NCBI GenBank assembly: GCA_902702965.1
Contig: CACRXP010000021.1
Coordinates: 737,442-801,441 of the forward strand
From: Spirometra erinaceieuropaei
Taxonomy: Eukaryota; Platyhelminthes; Cestoda; Diphyllobothriidea; Diphyllobothriidae
Direction of reading: 5' to 3'
DNA length: 64,000 nt
Notes under the pieces: generated by a model
Database searches by the model: none
What the model was told of the DNA's origin: nothing
The model's input: the letters and a program-made list of their open reading frames with translations, nothing else
Translations under genes and position numbers: made by a program
Part shown: piece after piece, positions 1 through 11,700 of the stretch
How the letters are laid out: each line of letters opens with the position of its first letter
Numbering within the stretch: the first letter of the stretch is position 1

Positions 1-142
1 GTTGACTTCTAAACCAACAGGTCGCGAGTTCGAGGCTCGGGTGTTCCACACTTCGGGCTTGGGTATGGCTGGCTGACGACGGCTAATAAGCCAAAAATGG
101 CCATTCCAGTCTCCCTTGTCTTTGTCGGTAATATCATTCTGC
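1..142 (+). repeat. tRNA-derived SINE (family A), 5' end cut by window edge
   Basis: This copy has a Pol III B-box-like stretch (GAGTTCGAGGCTC) followed by a conserved body that includes CTGACGACGGCTAATAAGCC. The same body recurs on the minus strand at about 597-800 and 19690-19890 and on the plus strand at about 38760-39047. A TA microsatellite follows at 143-164. The tRNA-like head is cut by the window start. Confidence 0.6.
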
Positions 143-280
143 ATATATATATATATATATATATTCACTCAGGAATGGGCGCACACCGATCCATTGGCTT
201 CCCGAAGCAAACAAGCTTCGTATGGGCGATAGGGGTCACGAACAGGCAACCACCTACCAGGCCGAAGTCGGCCAAGCTAT

Positions 281-583
281 GATAGCAGAGGGGAGACGAC
301 AGTGTCTGGGGTAGATTGATATAGCACTGTTTCGGGCTTGTTTGCCTTCATTCAGCCAATCATAATCCTGACCACCAGCTGGTACCGGAAACACAAACAT
401 GCGCTCAGACGCACCTGGCGCAGCTGGCCCACCACTGGGGTCTACCAGATGGGTCATAAGCACTTCATCGAACCGAAGTTCATCAGTGGTGGTCAGGGTT
501 ATGATTGGCTGAATGAAGGCAAACAAGCCCGAAACAGTGCTGTATCAATCTACCCCCAGACTCTGTCGTCTCCCCTCTGATAT
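281..583. repeat. Inverted repeat, arms about 97 bp, loop about 110 bp
   Basis: The left arm (281-376) and right arm (487-583) are near-perfect reverse complements. For example, GCTTGTTTGCCTTCATTCAG on the left matches CTGAATGAAGGCAAACAAGC on the right. SINE-A bodies in opposite orientation flank the hairpin, so 1-800 is a nested palindromic mosaic. Open frames here are by-products of the symmetry. Confidence 0.7.
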
Positions 584-596
584 ATATATATATATG

Positions 597-800
597 AGAT
601 GATACCGACAAAGACAAGGGAGACTGGAATGGCCATTTCTGGCTTATTAGCCGTCATCAGCCAGTCATACCCAACCCCAAGTGTGGATCACTTGAGATTC
701 GAACCCGGGATCTTTGGTCATGGAGTTTGACGCTTTACCATTGAGCCACGGGCCCGTTGTCCTGCCGGTTGTGATCGGGAATATCAATTATGACAGACAA
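597..800 (-). repeat. tRNA-derived SINE (family A), minus strand
   Basis: Read on the minus strand, a tRNA-like head has an A-box-like stretch (GTGGCTCAATGGTAAAGCG) and a B box (GGTTCGAATCTC). The SINE-A body follows, ending in GTCTCCCTTGTCTTTGTCGG. A TA microsatellite adjoins at 581-595. Lacking a clean cloverleaf, it is not called as a functional tRNA. Confidence 0.65.
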
Positions 801-814
801 CATATACCACAAGT

Positions 815-908
815 CGCTGTGCGACTGCCTGCGAGGGTTTAATTATGAGCCCCAAGGCACAACAGAACGAGCATGTTCTGTAACCTGATCGGTGAGCGCC
901 CATCTGTC

Positions 909-910
<2 letters not shown>
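815..910 (+). repeat. SINE family A tail fragment
   Basis: The tail motif CTGCCTGCGAGGG followed by CCAAGGCACAACAGAACGAG is also found at about 38970-39047 and, shortened, at 2034-2098. It shows that SINE-A has a conserved 3' segment ending near a TA microsatellite. Confidence 0.5.

Positions 911-911
<1 letters not shown>

Positions 912-947
<36 letters not shown>
912..947. repeat. TA dinucleotide microsatellite
   Basis: An uninterrupted (TA)n run abuts the left arm of the Penelope-derived palindrome. Comparable runs lie at 143-164, 581-595, 2103-2139, 2157-2186 and 61058-61075, most of them at the edge of a repeat element. Confidence 0.9.
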
Positions 948-948
<1 letters not shown>

Positions 949-951
<3 letters not shown>

Positions 952-2018
952 AAATCAAAAACGTTCTTTGGGAAATGGAGAAAACTTTATTGAGTAAATT
1001 TTCGACGTCGGTTCCCCGTGTCGTCGTCAGACTAGAGTAAATGTGCTGAAAACAATTAAAATTTCAAACGTGCTACAAAATAAATACTCATTTGGTGCCT
1101 CAGCTAGTAAGCTGCCGTCGTATGTGTCAGTCCGTATTGATCGGCTTTCGTCTCTTCCACTTTTCTCTGAGATTCTTGTACGTGGCATCTAACTCGATGT
1201 GCCTGTTGATGCATGACTCATCGGAGTGCATGGCTTCAAGAAACTCTCGGCCTTTTTTAGATGGGCAAACTCCGACGATGCGAGTTTTGTCCCATGCGAA
1301 CTTGTCAAAAGTCTAATACGTCGAGCAAAAACACTTTGATCTGATGAAGAAAGCTACAAAGTTGAACTAAACTACCTATTTGAATTATTTTCCCAGAACG
1401 GATACCCGAGAGATTTCGTACGTCTTTCAACGAGTTCAGACACATTCCTGATGTAAGGAAGGATTCGCCAAGTGTTTGCTTTGGGCGCTTGATTGGAACT
1501 ATCTAGTTCCTTTGTTTTTATCTCTTGTTGTTTCATGCATCGACGTACGAAATCTCTCGGGTATCCGTTCTGGGAAAATAATTCAAATAGGTAGTTTAGT
1601 TCAACTTTGTAGCTTTCTTCATCAGATCAAAGTGTTTTTGCTCGACCTATTAGACTTTTGACAAGTTCGCATGGGACAAAACTCGCATCGTCGGAGTTTG
1701 CCCATCTAAAAAAGGCCGAGAGTTTCTTGAAGCCATGCACTCCGATGAGTCATGCATCAACAGGCACATCGAGTTAGATGCCACGTACAAGAATCTCAGA
1801 GAAAAGTGGAAGAGACGAAAGCCGATCAATACGGACTGACACATACGACGGCAGCTTACTAGCTGAGGCACCAAATGAGTATTTATTTTGTAGAACGTTT
1901 GAAATTTTAATTGTTTTCAGCACATTTACTCTAGTCTGACGACGACACGGGGAACCGACGTCGAAAATTTACTCAATAAAGTTTTCTCCATTTCCCAAAG
2001 AACGTTTTTGATTTCAAT
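949..2018. mobile_element. Penelope-derived near-perfect palindrome (arms about 474 bp)
   Basis: Arms 949-1422 and 1544-2018 are reverse complements around a 121-bp spacer (1423-1543). Only about two mismatches were seen by eye, near 1070 and 1322. Each arm carries the 3' UTR and the last roughly 70 codons of a Penelope-like GIY-YIG protein, closely related to the element at 2187-3765. Inside each arm a second, oppositely oriented segment matches the region just N-terminal of the endonuclease domain. Coding segments thus alternate in strand as minus, plus, minus, plus. The spacer also matches the same element family. No segment encodes a complete protein. Confidence 0.8.
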
Positions 2019-2033
2019 TTATATTTCTTGGGA

Positions 2034-2099
2034 TGCCTGCGTTCCAAGGCACAACGGAACGAGCATGTTCCGTAACCTGATCGGTGAGCGCCCACTATC

Positions 2100-2141
<42 letters not shown>

Positions 2142-2154
2142 CAGAATGGTATTA

Positions 2155-2186
<32 letters not shown>
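2034..2186. repeat. SINE-A tail remnant plus two TA microsatellites
   Basis: A short SINE-A tail (CCAAGGCACAACGGAACGAG) is followed by TA runs at 2103-2139 and 2157-2186 separated by 17 bp. The second run abuts the 3' end of the Penelope-like element. Confidence 0.6.
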
Positions 2187-2190
<4 letters not shown>

Positions 2191-3765
2191 AAGTTAAAGG
2201 CGTTCTTTGGGAAAATGAACTTTATTGCGTAAATTTTCGACGCCGGTTCCCCAGGTCGTCGTCAGACGCAGACTGAGAGTAAATGTGCCGACAACAATTA
2301 ACATCTGGTAGCGCACGTGGAAAAAATCGATAATCGTTCGCGTTTGTGCCCGTGAGCGGCCGCTATTTGCGTCAGTCTGTGCCGATTGACTCTCGTCTCT
2401 TCCATTTCTCCTTCAGACTTTTGTACGCGGCGTCCAACTCAATGTGACGGTTGATGCACGATTCATCCGAGTGCATGGCCTCAAGGAACTCTCGGCCTTT
2501 CTTGAAGGGGCAGGCGCCGACAATCCGTGTTCTGTCCCAAGCAAACGTATGCCCCGTGTCCAGGGTATGCATGGCTACTTGAGACAGGTGGTCTCGCCTT
2601 TTTACTGCAAGTTGGTGTTCGTGAATGCGTGTAGAGGCAGATTTTCCTGTTTGACCACAATAAACTGCATCACAGGCCCCACACGGGATCTTGTAGACTA
2701 CTTCCTTTCTATCCAAATAGCCTACCCTATCCTTAGGGTGTACTATTTGAGTACGTAATGTAGTCGTTGGTTTGTGTGCCACCAGAATTTGGTGCTTCTT
2801 TAGGCGCCTTTCCACGAGTTCAGACACGTTTTTGATATAAGGGAGAGTTCGCCATGTATTTGACTTGGGTGCCTGGCTGGAAGTTCTTTGTTCCGTTTCT
2901 TTTGACTTTTTCTGTCTCATGCATCGGCGCGCAAAATTCTTGGGGTACCCATTTCGGGAAAATAATTCACACAAGTAACTTAGTTCGGCTCGGTAGCCTT
3001 CGTCGTCCGAGCAGTGTGTTTTTGCCCGATTAAGCAGACAGTTGACCGTACTCCGTTTGTGGGAAATGGGGTGGTTGCTCTCGTAGTGTAGAATGACTTC
3101 CGCATAGGTTTGTTTGCGGTACACCGATGTGCACAACGTTCCGTCGGTCTTCCGCTGCACAAGAACATCCAAAAATGGGAGTTTTTTGTCAACTTCTTTC
3201 TCGAGGGTGAATTTAATCCCCGGCATTGTTGAATTAATGGTGTTGTGGAGCGTTTCTAGTTGATCCTTTTTAACGATCACAAATGTGTCGTCCACGTATC
3301 GCAACCACAATTTAGGATTAACTAACGGAAGAGCCGTGGCCTCCAGTTTCTGCATTGTGATCTCGGCAAGGAAGCCAGAGATAGGTGACCCCATTGGGGC
3401 TCCCTTCAGTTGTTGGTAGTACTGTTGGTCAAACGAAAAATTGGTTTCCATACACAGGTCTAAGAGCTCGAGTAAGGCAATAGCGGGAACATCCGTGTCA
3501 CAGGATTTCAGGAGATCCTCTGTGCACTGTTTCGCCAATTCTAACGGTATGGACGTGAAGAGGGAGACAACATCGAAGGACACCATGATCTCGTCAGAGG
3601 AAACTGTGATTCCTTTTAATTTCTTTAGAAACTCTGTAGAGTTCTCAATCGACGTTTCGCAATTCCTAGTAAGTGGATGAAGTTTGTGGAACAGCCACTT
3701 TGAAATTTTGTAGTTGGGTGACAGTGGGTACTCACCGATTAGGTTACATTTATATGGCAATGGCT
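2187..3765 (-). mobile_element. Penelope-like retroelement, 5'-truncated
   Basis: The minus-strand element has a roughly 185-bp 3' UTR (2187-2371) and an open RT plus GIY-YIG frame (2372-3760). Its 3' UTR matches both arms of the palindrome at 949-2018. Homology stops near 3765 just upstream of the first RT motifs, so the N-terminal part of the usual Penelope protein is absent. Such 5' truncation is typical of target-primed retroelements. The frame is undamaged, so the insertion is probably young. Confidence 0.85.
2372..3760 (-). CDS. Penelope-like reverse transcriptase / GIY-YIG endonuclease (N-terminally truncated)
   Basis: The frame gives about 462 residues without a stop. RT core motifs appear in order: SFDVVSLFT (61-69), LKGAPMGSPIS (118-128), the catalytic LRYVDDTF (153-160) and LPFLDVL (194-200). 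A GIY-YIG nuclease domain follows from about residue 354, with VYCGQTGKSASTRIHEH (366-382) as its core. In Penelope-like elements the RT copies the RNA template and the GIY-YIG domain nicks the target. The frame has no convincing start codon, because its upstream edge is the truncation point rather than a gene start. It cannot be a complete element, but no internal lesion was seen. Confidence 0.85.
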   Translation of the reverse strand: MPYKCNLIGEYPLSPNYKISKWLFHKLHPLTRNCETSIENSTEFLKKLKGITVSSDEIMVSFDVVSLFTSIPLELAKQCTEDLLKSCDTDVPAIALLELLDLCMETNFSFDQQYYQQLKGAPMGSPISGFLAEITMQKLEATALPLVNPKLWLRYVDDTFVIVKKDQLETLHNTINSTMPGIKFTLEKEVDKKLPFLDVLVQRKTDGTLCTSVYRKQTYAEVILHYESNHPISHKRSTVNCLLNRAKTHCSDDEGYRAELSYLCELFSRNGYPKNFARRCMRQKKSKETEQRTSSQAPKSNTWRTLPYIKNVSELVERRLKKHQILVAHKPTTTLRTQIVHPKDRVGYLDRKEVVYKIPCGACDAVYCGQTGKSASTRIHEHQLAVKRRDHLSQVAMHTLDTGHTFAWDRTRIVGACPFKKGREFLEAMHSDESCINRHIELDAAYKSLKEKWKRRESIGTD

Positions 3766-5375
3766 ACATACGAGATGTACATGGACTGGTAGAACACTGT
3801 TTAGGCTTATCCTGCCCTCTCTATTCCAACTCTAACACCCACTAGCACAACACAAACATTTTCACAGCACAGGTAGTCCGCAGTCAGAGTCTTTCAGCCA
3901 CCCAACGTTCTCAATAACTTCAAATTAGTTACTGCGTTGTACAGGAATTGACAACTACCGAACCAGTGACTTCTCTTTCCGGTCCCGTTTTCTATGGGCT
4001 ACCAACAGTTTGGTGGACGTTTATTTTTATATGAATAAATTTTTCAGCAACTGCGATTGCCTTGTGCCGAGATTTGAAAGGGCTTTTGTTCAATGATGTG
4101 CTCGAGTATTACCCCGCCTGGTAGTCATTTGCTCTTATAGCAATAAAATACTCACTATGCTGTACTGCAAGCTTGATATATTCCACGCACATTTTCCTGT
4201 TACTTCGTGCACGGTAATGTGCTGTTATGATACTGACATGTATCCGAATCGCTCCTCAATGTAAATCACATTTAATGGTGTATTTCTGTCCTTCTCCCCC
4301 TACAACCATGCATGGGTATTTGCCATTATTTGACAGAAATGACAGGAATATTCGTACTATACCCTCAGGATTTATACTACATATTCCTAAAATTTGGTTG
4401 CTTGATAATGCCTCAGGCCCGAGTTTTGAAACAGTTCTGAACCTGCGTTGGAATATACAACATTGTAACTCATCCAATCCCGATCAGAAATATTTGCGAC
4501 CTTTAACAAATTCTTCCACGTCTGCGTACGAAGATTTTTCAGAGCATTTTTAGCGAACCTACACTTCCAGCAGACATGAAACATGCAATAGATGAATCCT
4601 TAAAACATACATTCGACACGCACTTTTGCAGGTATCTTTTCAAGAAATTACTCGGAAGCGAATTTGTTATCTCATCCTACGCCTTCGATCGGGAGAGTAA
4701 GAGAACTAACGATGGAAAGAATAGAGCTCAAAAATCAATAATACTTGGATATTTATGCCTTGTGGGCGACATTTTCTCAGAGGGTTGCAAAGTCTGCTGC
4801 ATGCCCCTCAATTTCGACTTGAATGGATTTAGTAGTTGTTCCATCTGGTTGCCGTCCCACAGTCCCTGCGCTTGGTATTATGTTTTCCATCGCCTTCGCA
4901 TCCGATCAGTATGCAGAACGTTGTCATTTGTTGTTAATTCAAAACAATAAGAAAGTTGATCCAAGAATAACAGCAGATCGCAGAATCTGATTACCTCCTA
5001 GGATGCAAGTGAAACTGGAAAACGGGTAGTGGCTATCGGAACAGTTTACTGCGACTCGATGTTCTGCACACTAGAGAGGTGCTTTACATGTAGTAATTGC
5101 TGTATCGACCGCAGATGGCCACTTTTATCAACACTTACCACTTTTTCTAGTGTAAGAACGCACTATTATCATCCGCACAGGTTTGGTTTAGCTGAAATTT
5201 CCAAAACTGTCAGGCAAACAAACATTTTGTCTGCCTACACATCTCCCGGAAGGCAAAAGTTTCTGCCTGAATTTTGATCATATTACTGATTTCGGCCGGA
5301 AATGACATTATGACGTTAAAAAATGTAACAAAAGTAGATGGAATACAAATTGGAATGTTTATAGAGTATGATCGG
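3766..5375. other. Gene-free interval with no supported feature
   Basis: AT-rich sequence between the Penelope-like element and the last exon of the 3CxxC gene. Open frames on either strand reach 124 codons but show no recognisable domain or splice pattern. It would contain the 3' UTR of the minus-strand 3CxxC gene; no clear AATAAA was found close to that stop codon. Confidence 0.4.
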
Positions 5376-5708
5376 TCACGAATTCTCGGTATACTGTGGG
5401 GATGTTGATCCACGACTAGAGGGCAACAGACGCCGCTTGCAGGCCGGAGAACTTTCGGACTGTCTACATTCATCAGTATCCACGGAGGCCGTCGGGAGGG
5501 AAGTCGGCTGCTGCTTTGGGTCGGTATAAGTGTTGCCAGTTCCAGCCAAATTACTGACACACATACCATTCAGGCAAGCGATACACCTAGTGTTGTCATG
5601 TCTTCCCGTCGGATGACCAGGACGACGTCTGCGGTCAAATTGTTGATCCCAGTTTATGACATTGCGGTAGAACGTGCGATGAATGTTGACGAACAGATTT
5701 CGCAAAAC
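5376..5708 (-). CDS. 3CxxC gene, exon 4 (last coding exon)
   Basis: The exon follows an acceptor (AACAATTTAG) and starts in phase 0 with codons for VLRNLF, completing the helix begun in exon 3. It encodes residues 448-557: the third zinc pair (CIACLNGMC), then a Ser/Pro-rich tail, and ends at a TGA at 5378-5376. Confidence 0.7.
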   Translation of the reverse strand, partial: VLRNLFVNIHRTFYRNVINWDQQFDRRRRPGHPTGRHDNTRCIACLNGMCVSNLAGTGNTYTDPKQQPTSLPTASVDTDECRQSESSPACKRRLLPSSRGSTSPQYTENS

Positions 5709-8700
5709 CTAAATTGTTTTAAAGAGGTAGGAGAAGATTGAGTCAGTTTGCCATTTTTTCACATTAGTAGATAAACTAAAGATGCCCCTCTCGAATTCCG
5801 CTTTCCGACATAAATGTACTCATGGTGATTAAGGTAGAAACTAGATTTCCGAAGCGAATCATCTCTTTAAACAATAGCAACTTTTAAATACTTCTCAGAC
5901 ACAAACGCTACTTGTGTAAATTACGCAGAGTGATATTCCGGCAAAAGTGAAATACGATGAATAGATGAGCGTCCAGTTCCGTTTCTATGAAAGTGGGTAG
6001 TAAAGGGTTTGCAGAATGTTAAATGATGACTGACACTAACAACTAATTTCTCCTATTCACGTCCACAAATCATATATTATATGAAATGGACTTTTCTTAG
6101 TGCACTTGGGTGGTAAAGCCTTACCGTCCCGTTCCGCACCGTACCGTTCCATACTCAACATGTCACCGACTCAAGCAAATTTTCGCGCGGTCTGCCAGCC
6201 AGAACTGTACCGACTTCTACCAACCGCGCACCCGCCTTCTACGGCGCAAAATATTCCGTGGAACAGTTAAGCACACAGTCTTGAGCTGTAAATTAAGCTC
6301 TTTGCACACACACACACACAGTTCAGGTCCAAGGAGGTAGACGCGCTCGCGGAAAATTGTTGCAGACTGTATCACAGATGCATTCACGTGGACCTAGATT
6401 AACAGTGTTTAACTGTTGGGGACCGCTTCGCAACAATTATTTTCTGTTATTTAGCTGGCCTACTGCGGTATTCCTCATCGAAAAAGTTTAGTTTAATCGA
6501 GCGAGATGGAATTCCACCCAATTCGAAATTTTACAACTTTTGGCTTTTTCAAACTCCCTTTGTTTTTTCAACAATCGCTGCGCTTGAAGGTTAGCTTTCG
6601 CATTTTCTAACTGCTTTATATTTGCGCAAATTGACCACCGCAGTGGATATGCACACGTCAATGTCTGCTTAGGCGTTCTGCATGTTGGTGACCGCTAATA
6701 TCTTTGTTTCGCCTATCGGCACGACAAGTGCTGTGAAGACGTCCATGACTTATCATTTTTATTTAGATCCTTAATGCACTGGAATAAGAGGGCACTTTTA
6801 CCAGCAAACGATCGTAAGTCGTCTTTCCAAAAAAGAGTTTTGTTTAAGGGCGGAAAAATAACCTTTCCATGCATCATCCGAGCCATCCGACTTAAAACAA
6901 TCCACTGGAAACGAAGGAAGCGAAACCCTTTATGAGGGCTCGAAATAACAGAATCAATTTTGATGCAATAAGGGAAACAACTATTTTTTCAGTGCCCAAT
7001 AACATACCAGCTTTCCATAGATGCTAAAAAATGCCTACCCTTCTGAGTAGACCAAGAATTTTCTCTAAGAACTACTTAACTGCGAAATTCCGTAGGGCTG
7101 ACCCATATGACCCTCTAAGCAGGACATGAGAAAAGGAACCGGGTTGCTATGAGCCAACTTCCGATGAAAATGGAGTCATGCTTAAGGCTAGGTTTAGGGC
7201 TAGGTTAAGGATTAGGCCTAAAGCTAGAATTAAAGCTAACAGTAAGGCAATTCAGAATCAAGTTTAACGTTGGGGTAAAGGCTAGCGCTAACCTCAGTGG
7301 TGAGGTTAGAGTTAGGGTTAAGATTAGATCAACGGTTTAGTTATATATTAGTTACTGTTATAATTATTATTAACGTCATTGCCAGGGTTAGGACACGGGA
7401 ATACTTTGCGTCCTCCGGAATTATGCGCTGATACACCTTTGTTATTTGGGCGGAACGTACCCATTTCCCATGTCCTTTTTATGGCGCCACACAGGTCAAT
7501 CCTACCGGACATCCAACTAACGAAAAATCATCTGTCCTGATGTCGAATGTATCGCATGATGTCTTACCTATTGCGCCAACAGGATCACGTCCTTCCTACA
7601 GTGCGAATCATCTATACCTCCGTTTTTGCGCGCTGTAAGATCACTTTCAGTTCGAACGTTCTGGTACGGTTGTAAGGACAAGCACATCGGGTGCGAAAAG
7701 CAGGAAAATACGTCTCATGATGTGAAAGACGTTTAAGATAATCTGTATTATCTAATGGCTGAGACGGTTTTTTATTGTTATGGACAAAACTACTGTCTTA
7801 AGACACACACTGAGTCAGTTTCATATATCAATAGTTTGTTGGCATAAATTTGTTTCTGGTGTTTATTTGGCTCAACTAGCATCGTGTGTTCGGCATATTT
7901 TCATCTTACTTCGATTAAAGTATGCTGATAACCAATCCCTGTCAAATTCCTATTTAAAGTAGAGGCCGATTAACCTTATGTTGCTCGCCACGAGTTCGGA
8001 AACAGTTCTGTAACGGCTTCTGCACAGGAGGCTCTCTTGATGACCATATGACAGTAATCATGCAAACTGGGTTTTTTTAGAATTATTATGCTTGATGGGC
8101 GTTATGTGCGAATAGCATAAAGGAACTTCTTTAGGGTTGTGAAACTGCAACGTATTTTCCAGGGCATCCGGGCAAATTCTGTCCAAAGTTAGTTAGCGTT
8201 ATTCAAATGTGCAGCTTGAAATAAGCAGCATAAAATGCAAAAAAACTGTAAAGCAACAGATAAGTCCGGCTTAATCTTGCGAGGAATCTACAACTTCAGC
8301 TCACCAACTCCAAGTAGTTAGTTTTTAGAGATCTCAAAAAGACCATTATCGTAGCTTGTGTTTCGGCTCTTTTGCTGGGCATTGAAAGCTTTTCTTGCGA
8401 TTGCAAACCTCGCCCAAACCCTTTGTTCTCCGATTTACACATACCTCTTTACTTTCCTATGGTGGAAAAGTCGAAATTCTTGAAATGGAATTTGCAAAAT
8501 GAGACAGAACAGTAGAACTGTAAGTAAAAAAGTCTCAGATTATTACCTGACCGCTGAAAGTCTAGTCTTTTTAAAACGCATTTTGTTCAAGTACGCAGAA
8601 ATAAGTACCTTGCTTTCTCTAGTATTCAGGGTTTGGCGGTAGAACGAAACAGCAGACGGGCACCTCACTAAAGAGTACGTTCGTTCGAATTTGTTCGCTT

Positions 8701-11700
8701 TTTTAATGGGCTTCTCTCCCTTCGCCCCCTAACTTTAGCCCATTTTGGGGCTCAAGAAAGCTTTTTTAGTGAAATGAGCCCTTTACTGAACAATACAAGT
8801 GGATTTCATTTGGTGCTTAGTCGACAATGCCTCGCAAGATTATTTCTGAAAAATGAGCAACAGTTATTTTTCCCGGCTAAAACTGCAGGAAATATATAGA
8901 AAAACCGATGGCCAACAATATGTGTTTGCGAGCGGCCTCGAATCGCTCAATCGTTCTGTCCTTGAATTACGCTGACTTTCCTATCGCCCTTCGAGCTGAC
9001 ATTCCTCCCAAATGTACAATTGGGCAGTTCTGATTTGCCTGCATCGGGAGGCCAGTTCCAACTTATTAGAATTGCAAACTCCAGGACTTTCAGTTGTGTG
9101 ACCTTCCACACACAGTTACTCCGATTTTTGCGATATTTAAAATTAGAAATAAATTCTGACACGGTCCTGGGATGGATCTTAGCCTATGGGACATACGGAG
9201 GTTTGATTAATCACGGATATCGTATATGAAATCGGCCTACAAAATTAACAGAAATATCAAGCAATTTCAATTGACCCACTTCAGATATCTGACCAATCAA
9301 GTAAGTTAGAAGAACGACAAATGATTTAATATAAAAAACTGAAAGAATGCCGTGCAGATCAAATGACGGCTAGCTGAATACCAATTAGTTCATTTAAGGC
9401 AATTTTGGCAATAACGAATTTACGTTCAGTTATGCACGAGTAAACAGCGGCAACTATGAAGTTACCGAATGCGGTGAACAAAGTTTTTCGCAATTCTTTT
9501 GCGAATATAATACCCCTTTCACCTTTATGTTACATTATTAGATTTATGAATTCTCCCTACTAAAACTGCAAGCAAAAGTTTTGCAGGTTAACTATTTTAC
9601 TTTATACCTGTACCCTCTAAATGGAGTTTTCATGGCTTCTGTCGTTTACTCCAAATATACTGACTGATACTGACTGAAGATCGTATTGTGATAGTGGGCG
9701 GTTAACTTGACCCGAATTACTTCAGGTCTCCCGGTGGGGCCTCATAGGTGAGGCGGCTAGAGCGGTGGCTGTGCTAAAGTCTTCCGCATGCTGTCGTGGA
9801 TTCGAGTCCCACCGAGGCACCGAGTTTTTTACAGTTAGGCCAAAACATTTATGAATAGTCGTTTAAGCAAAAACTCCGCTTAATTCTAGTATTCAGGTAA
9901 TCAGTACGTAAAAGCAAGTCGTCCATGCTTACTTTGTCTATTTCCTCGGGATACCATTTTGGTTGACAAAGGACTGGAGGACCTTTGCCCGAACAGTCGG
10001 CACAGGCCTGTGGAAACAATTCGAAAAGGACGTTTGAGCCTGGCTGTAGCGTCCACTGCAAGAGTCGAAATGGTGTAAGCTGGTGTGAAAGGATGACTAC
10101 AAAGGTGATCGCACCCTTCATTGAGGTCCATTGTTTATTGCATTTCTAAAAAACGTAATTTGGTTCGATGAGAGTCTTATCAACAAAAAATCAATAAACA
10201 GTATCTATAGCAATTTGTCTAAAGACAGTGCGAAAATATTTGCCACGGAGTATTAGACCGGATTGTCCAAAAATCTAGGCTGACAGTTTAGCCAACTTGC
10301 AATTACAAAATCGGAAAATGAATCTCTCTATAATCAAATGAAATGTGTATTTTTCAGACCAGTTCCAACTGCATCATAATCCTAACCTGTTGAAAATTTG
10401 GGTTTGAATGAATCTGCCATTTCGTTTAGGCTGGAGTGAGGACTGTGAAACTCGTCGCAAACTTTGTACTCGCCTTGCACAAATAAAACCCACTGTGTTA
10501 TAGTTTCTTAGTTTACTGAGTTGTCCATTACGCATCGGTGGATTGCAAACAGTCGCACCCATTCAAAACTACTAGTGCTTCGACAAAGCTGTGAACTTTC
10601 TCAGTCACACCAAGATAATGATTCTGTCGGGCGTGTTAAGTGGTGGTATTTAATGCATGCGGGCTTCCGATCCTTCGCACCGTGCAAATGTTAAAAATGC
10701 TCCAAAGTTTTGGAGGAACCAGTGAACTCCATATTCAATAATAAAAGGGCAAACATTCAATGTAGTGCAGAAGAACATAAATATTTTGGATCATATTATA
10801 AACACGAATTTGGTGTTTGCCGAACCACACGATACACCTCTGGGAATTGTAAACACCCCCTCCTTTTTTAAAGCAACGATAGGTGTTCACAAAATGATAA
10901 CAAACCTTAATCTATAAATACGAGAGATCAATAAATGTCAAAATATCCCCAGAAGCTTTCAATCAATCCTCCATGAAACTGTGCTAAGAAGTCGCGTACT
11001 GACAAATTCTTTAACGCACTAGGTGGATAGGGTCTTATCAGGACTCTTTTCCAGCAAATTGTTTTATGTTGTTATATTTCTAGCCTACATTTCATCTTGC
11101 AATTTGAGCTGTGTGTGAGCTGTGCTCCAACCAGTCTTGCTCCTGGGCCGTTCCCTGGTTAATTTGATTAATATCCCTTGTGTCCGAACATGCGGACCTT
11201 AACAAAGAGCGGGGTTTTGTCCGTGTTATTCAGAACGGTCTATACCATTGCGTCTACCAAAAAAAATCAATCTTATTAACGCAGAGGACGTGATATTTCT
11301 TATTGAAGTGTCCCGGCCACTGTCGTGCTTGTGACACTATGGCCCGTTTAATGACACGGATATGCTGTCGGCCAACCCAAATAACAAGCCCATTTGTAGC
11401 AGCCGCTCCAGTTCCCCTTTTCTTCGGCTCCGTTTTGACGGTCGATGGCCGCGACAATCGTTGCCAGGCCGCTGACACACAACTACCCCCGCCGCCTAGC
11501 ATGGGGCCCCTCCTGTCCAGCTGCCGTTACCCCGGCTGCCCCCACAAGCTGTTATCACCTCATGCGCGTCGGACGACCTGGCTTGATACCCGTGAGCCCT
11601 TGTAATCATGCTTCCCCCTAATCCGTCCAATCTCATGATCAGCACTCAACAAGTAACCCCCACCTACTGACACAGACTTTCATCCCCGCGTAAACGACAC

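Larger units (their letters stand above)
5709..9932 (-). other. Intron 3 of the 3CxxC gene (4.2 kb)
   Basis: The GTAAGC donor at 9932-9927 and the TTTAG acceptor ending at 5709 bound it. It holds a dispersed repeat with degenerate TTAGGG-like DNA (about 7060-7540), a short CA run at 6306-6320 and a SINE-B copy (9727-9842). Nothing else coding was supported. Confidence 0.6.

Noticed and set aside
1092..1874. Two identical 74-codon open frames on opposite strands
   Set aside because: They are antisense shadows of the Penelope C-terminus in each arm of the palindrome, not a duplicated gene.
2444..3680. Open frames antisense to or overlapping the Penelope RT
   Set aside because: They lie inside the RT/GIY-YIG frame in other frames and have no independent domain.
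4227..4950. Plus-strand frames of 108 and 124 codons
   Set aside because: Length is near chance in AT-rich DNA. No recognisable domain or paired splice sites, and competing minus-strand frames are present.
9901..10131. Alternative frame of 76 codons overlapping exon 3
   Set aside because: It lacks the cysteine and tryptophan pattern that the chosen frame shows, and would not join the last exon in a meaningful way.
10385..10500. Possible exon of the 3CxxC gene (frame WVLFVQGEYKVCDEF)
   Set aside because: It has acceptor- and donor-like ends, but its end phase does not match the exon at 10145, and exons 2 and 3 already join perfectly without it.
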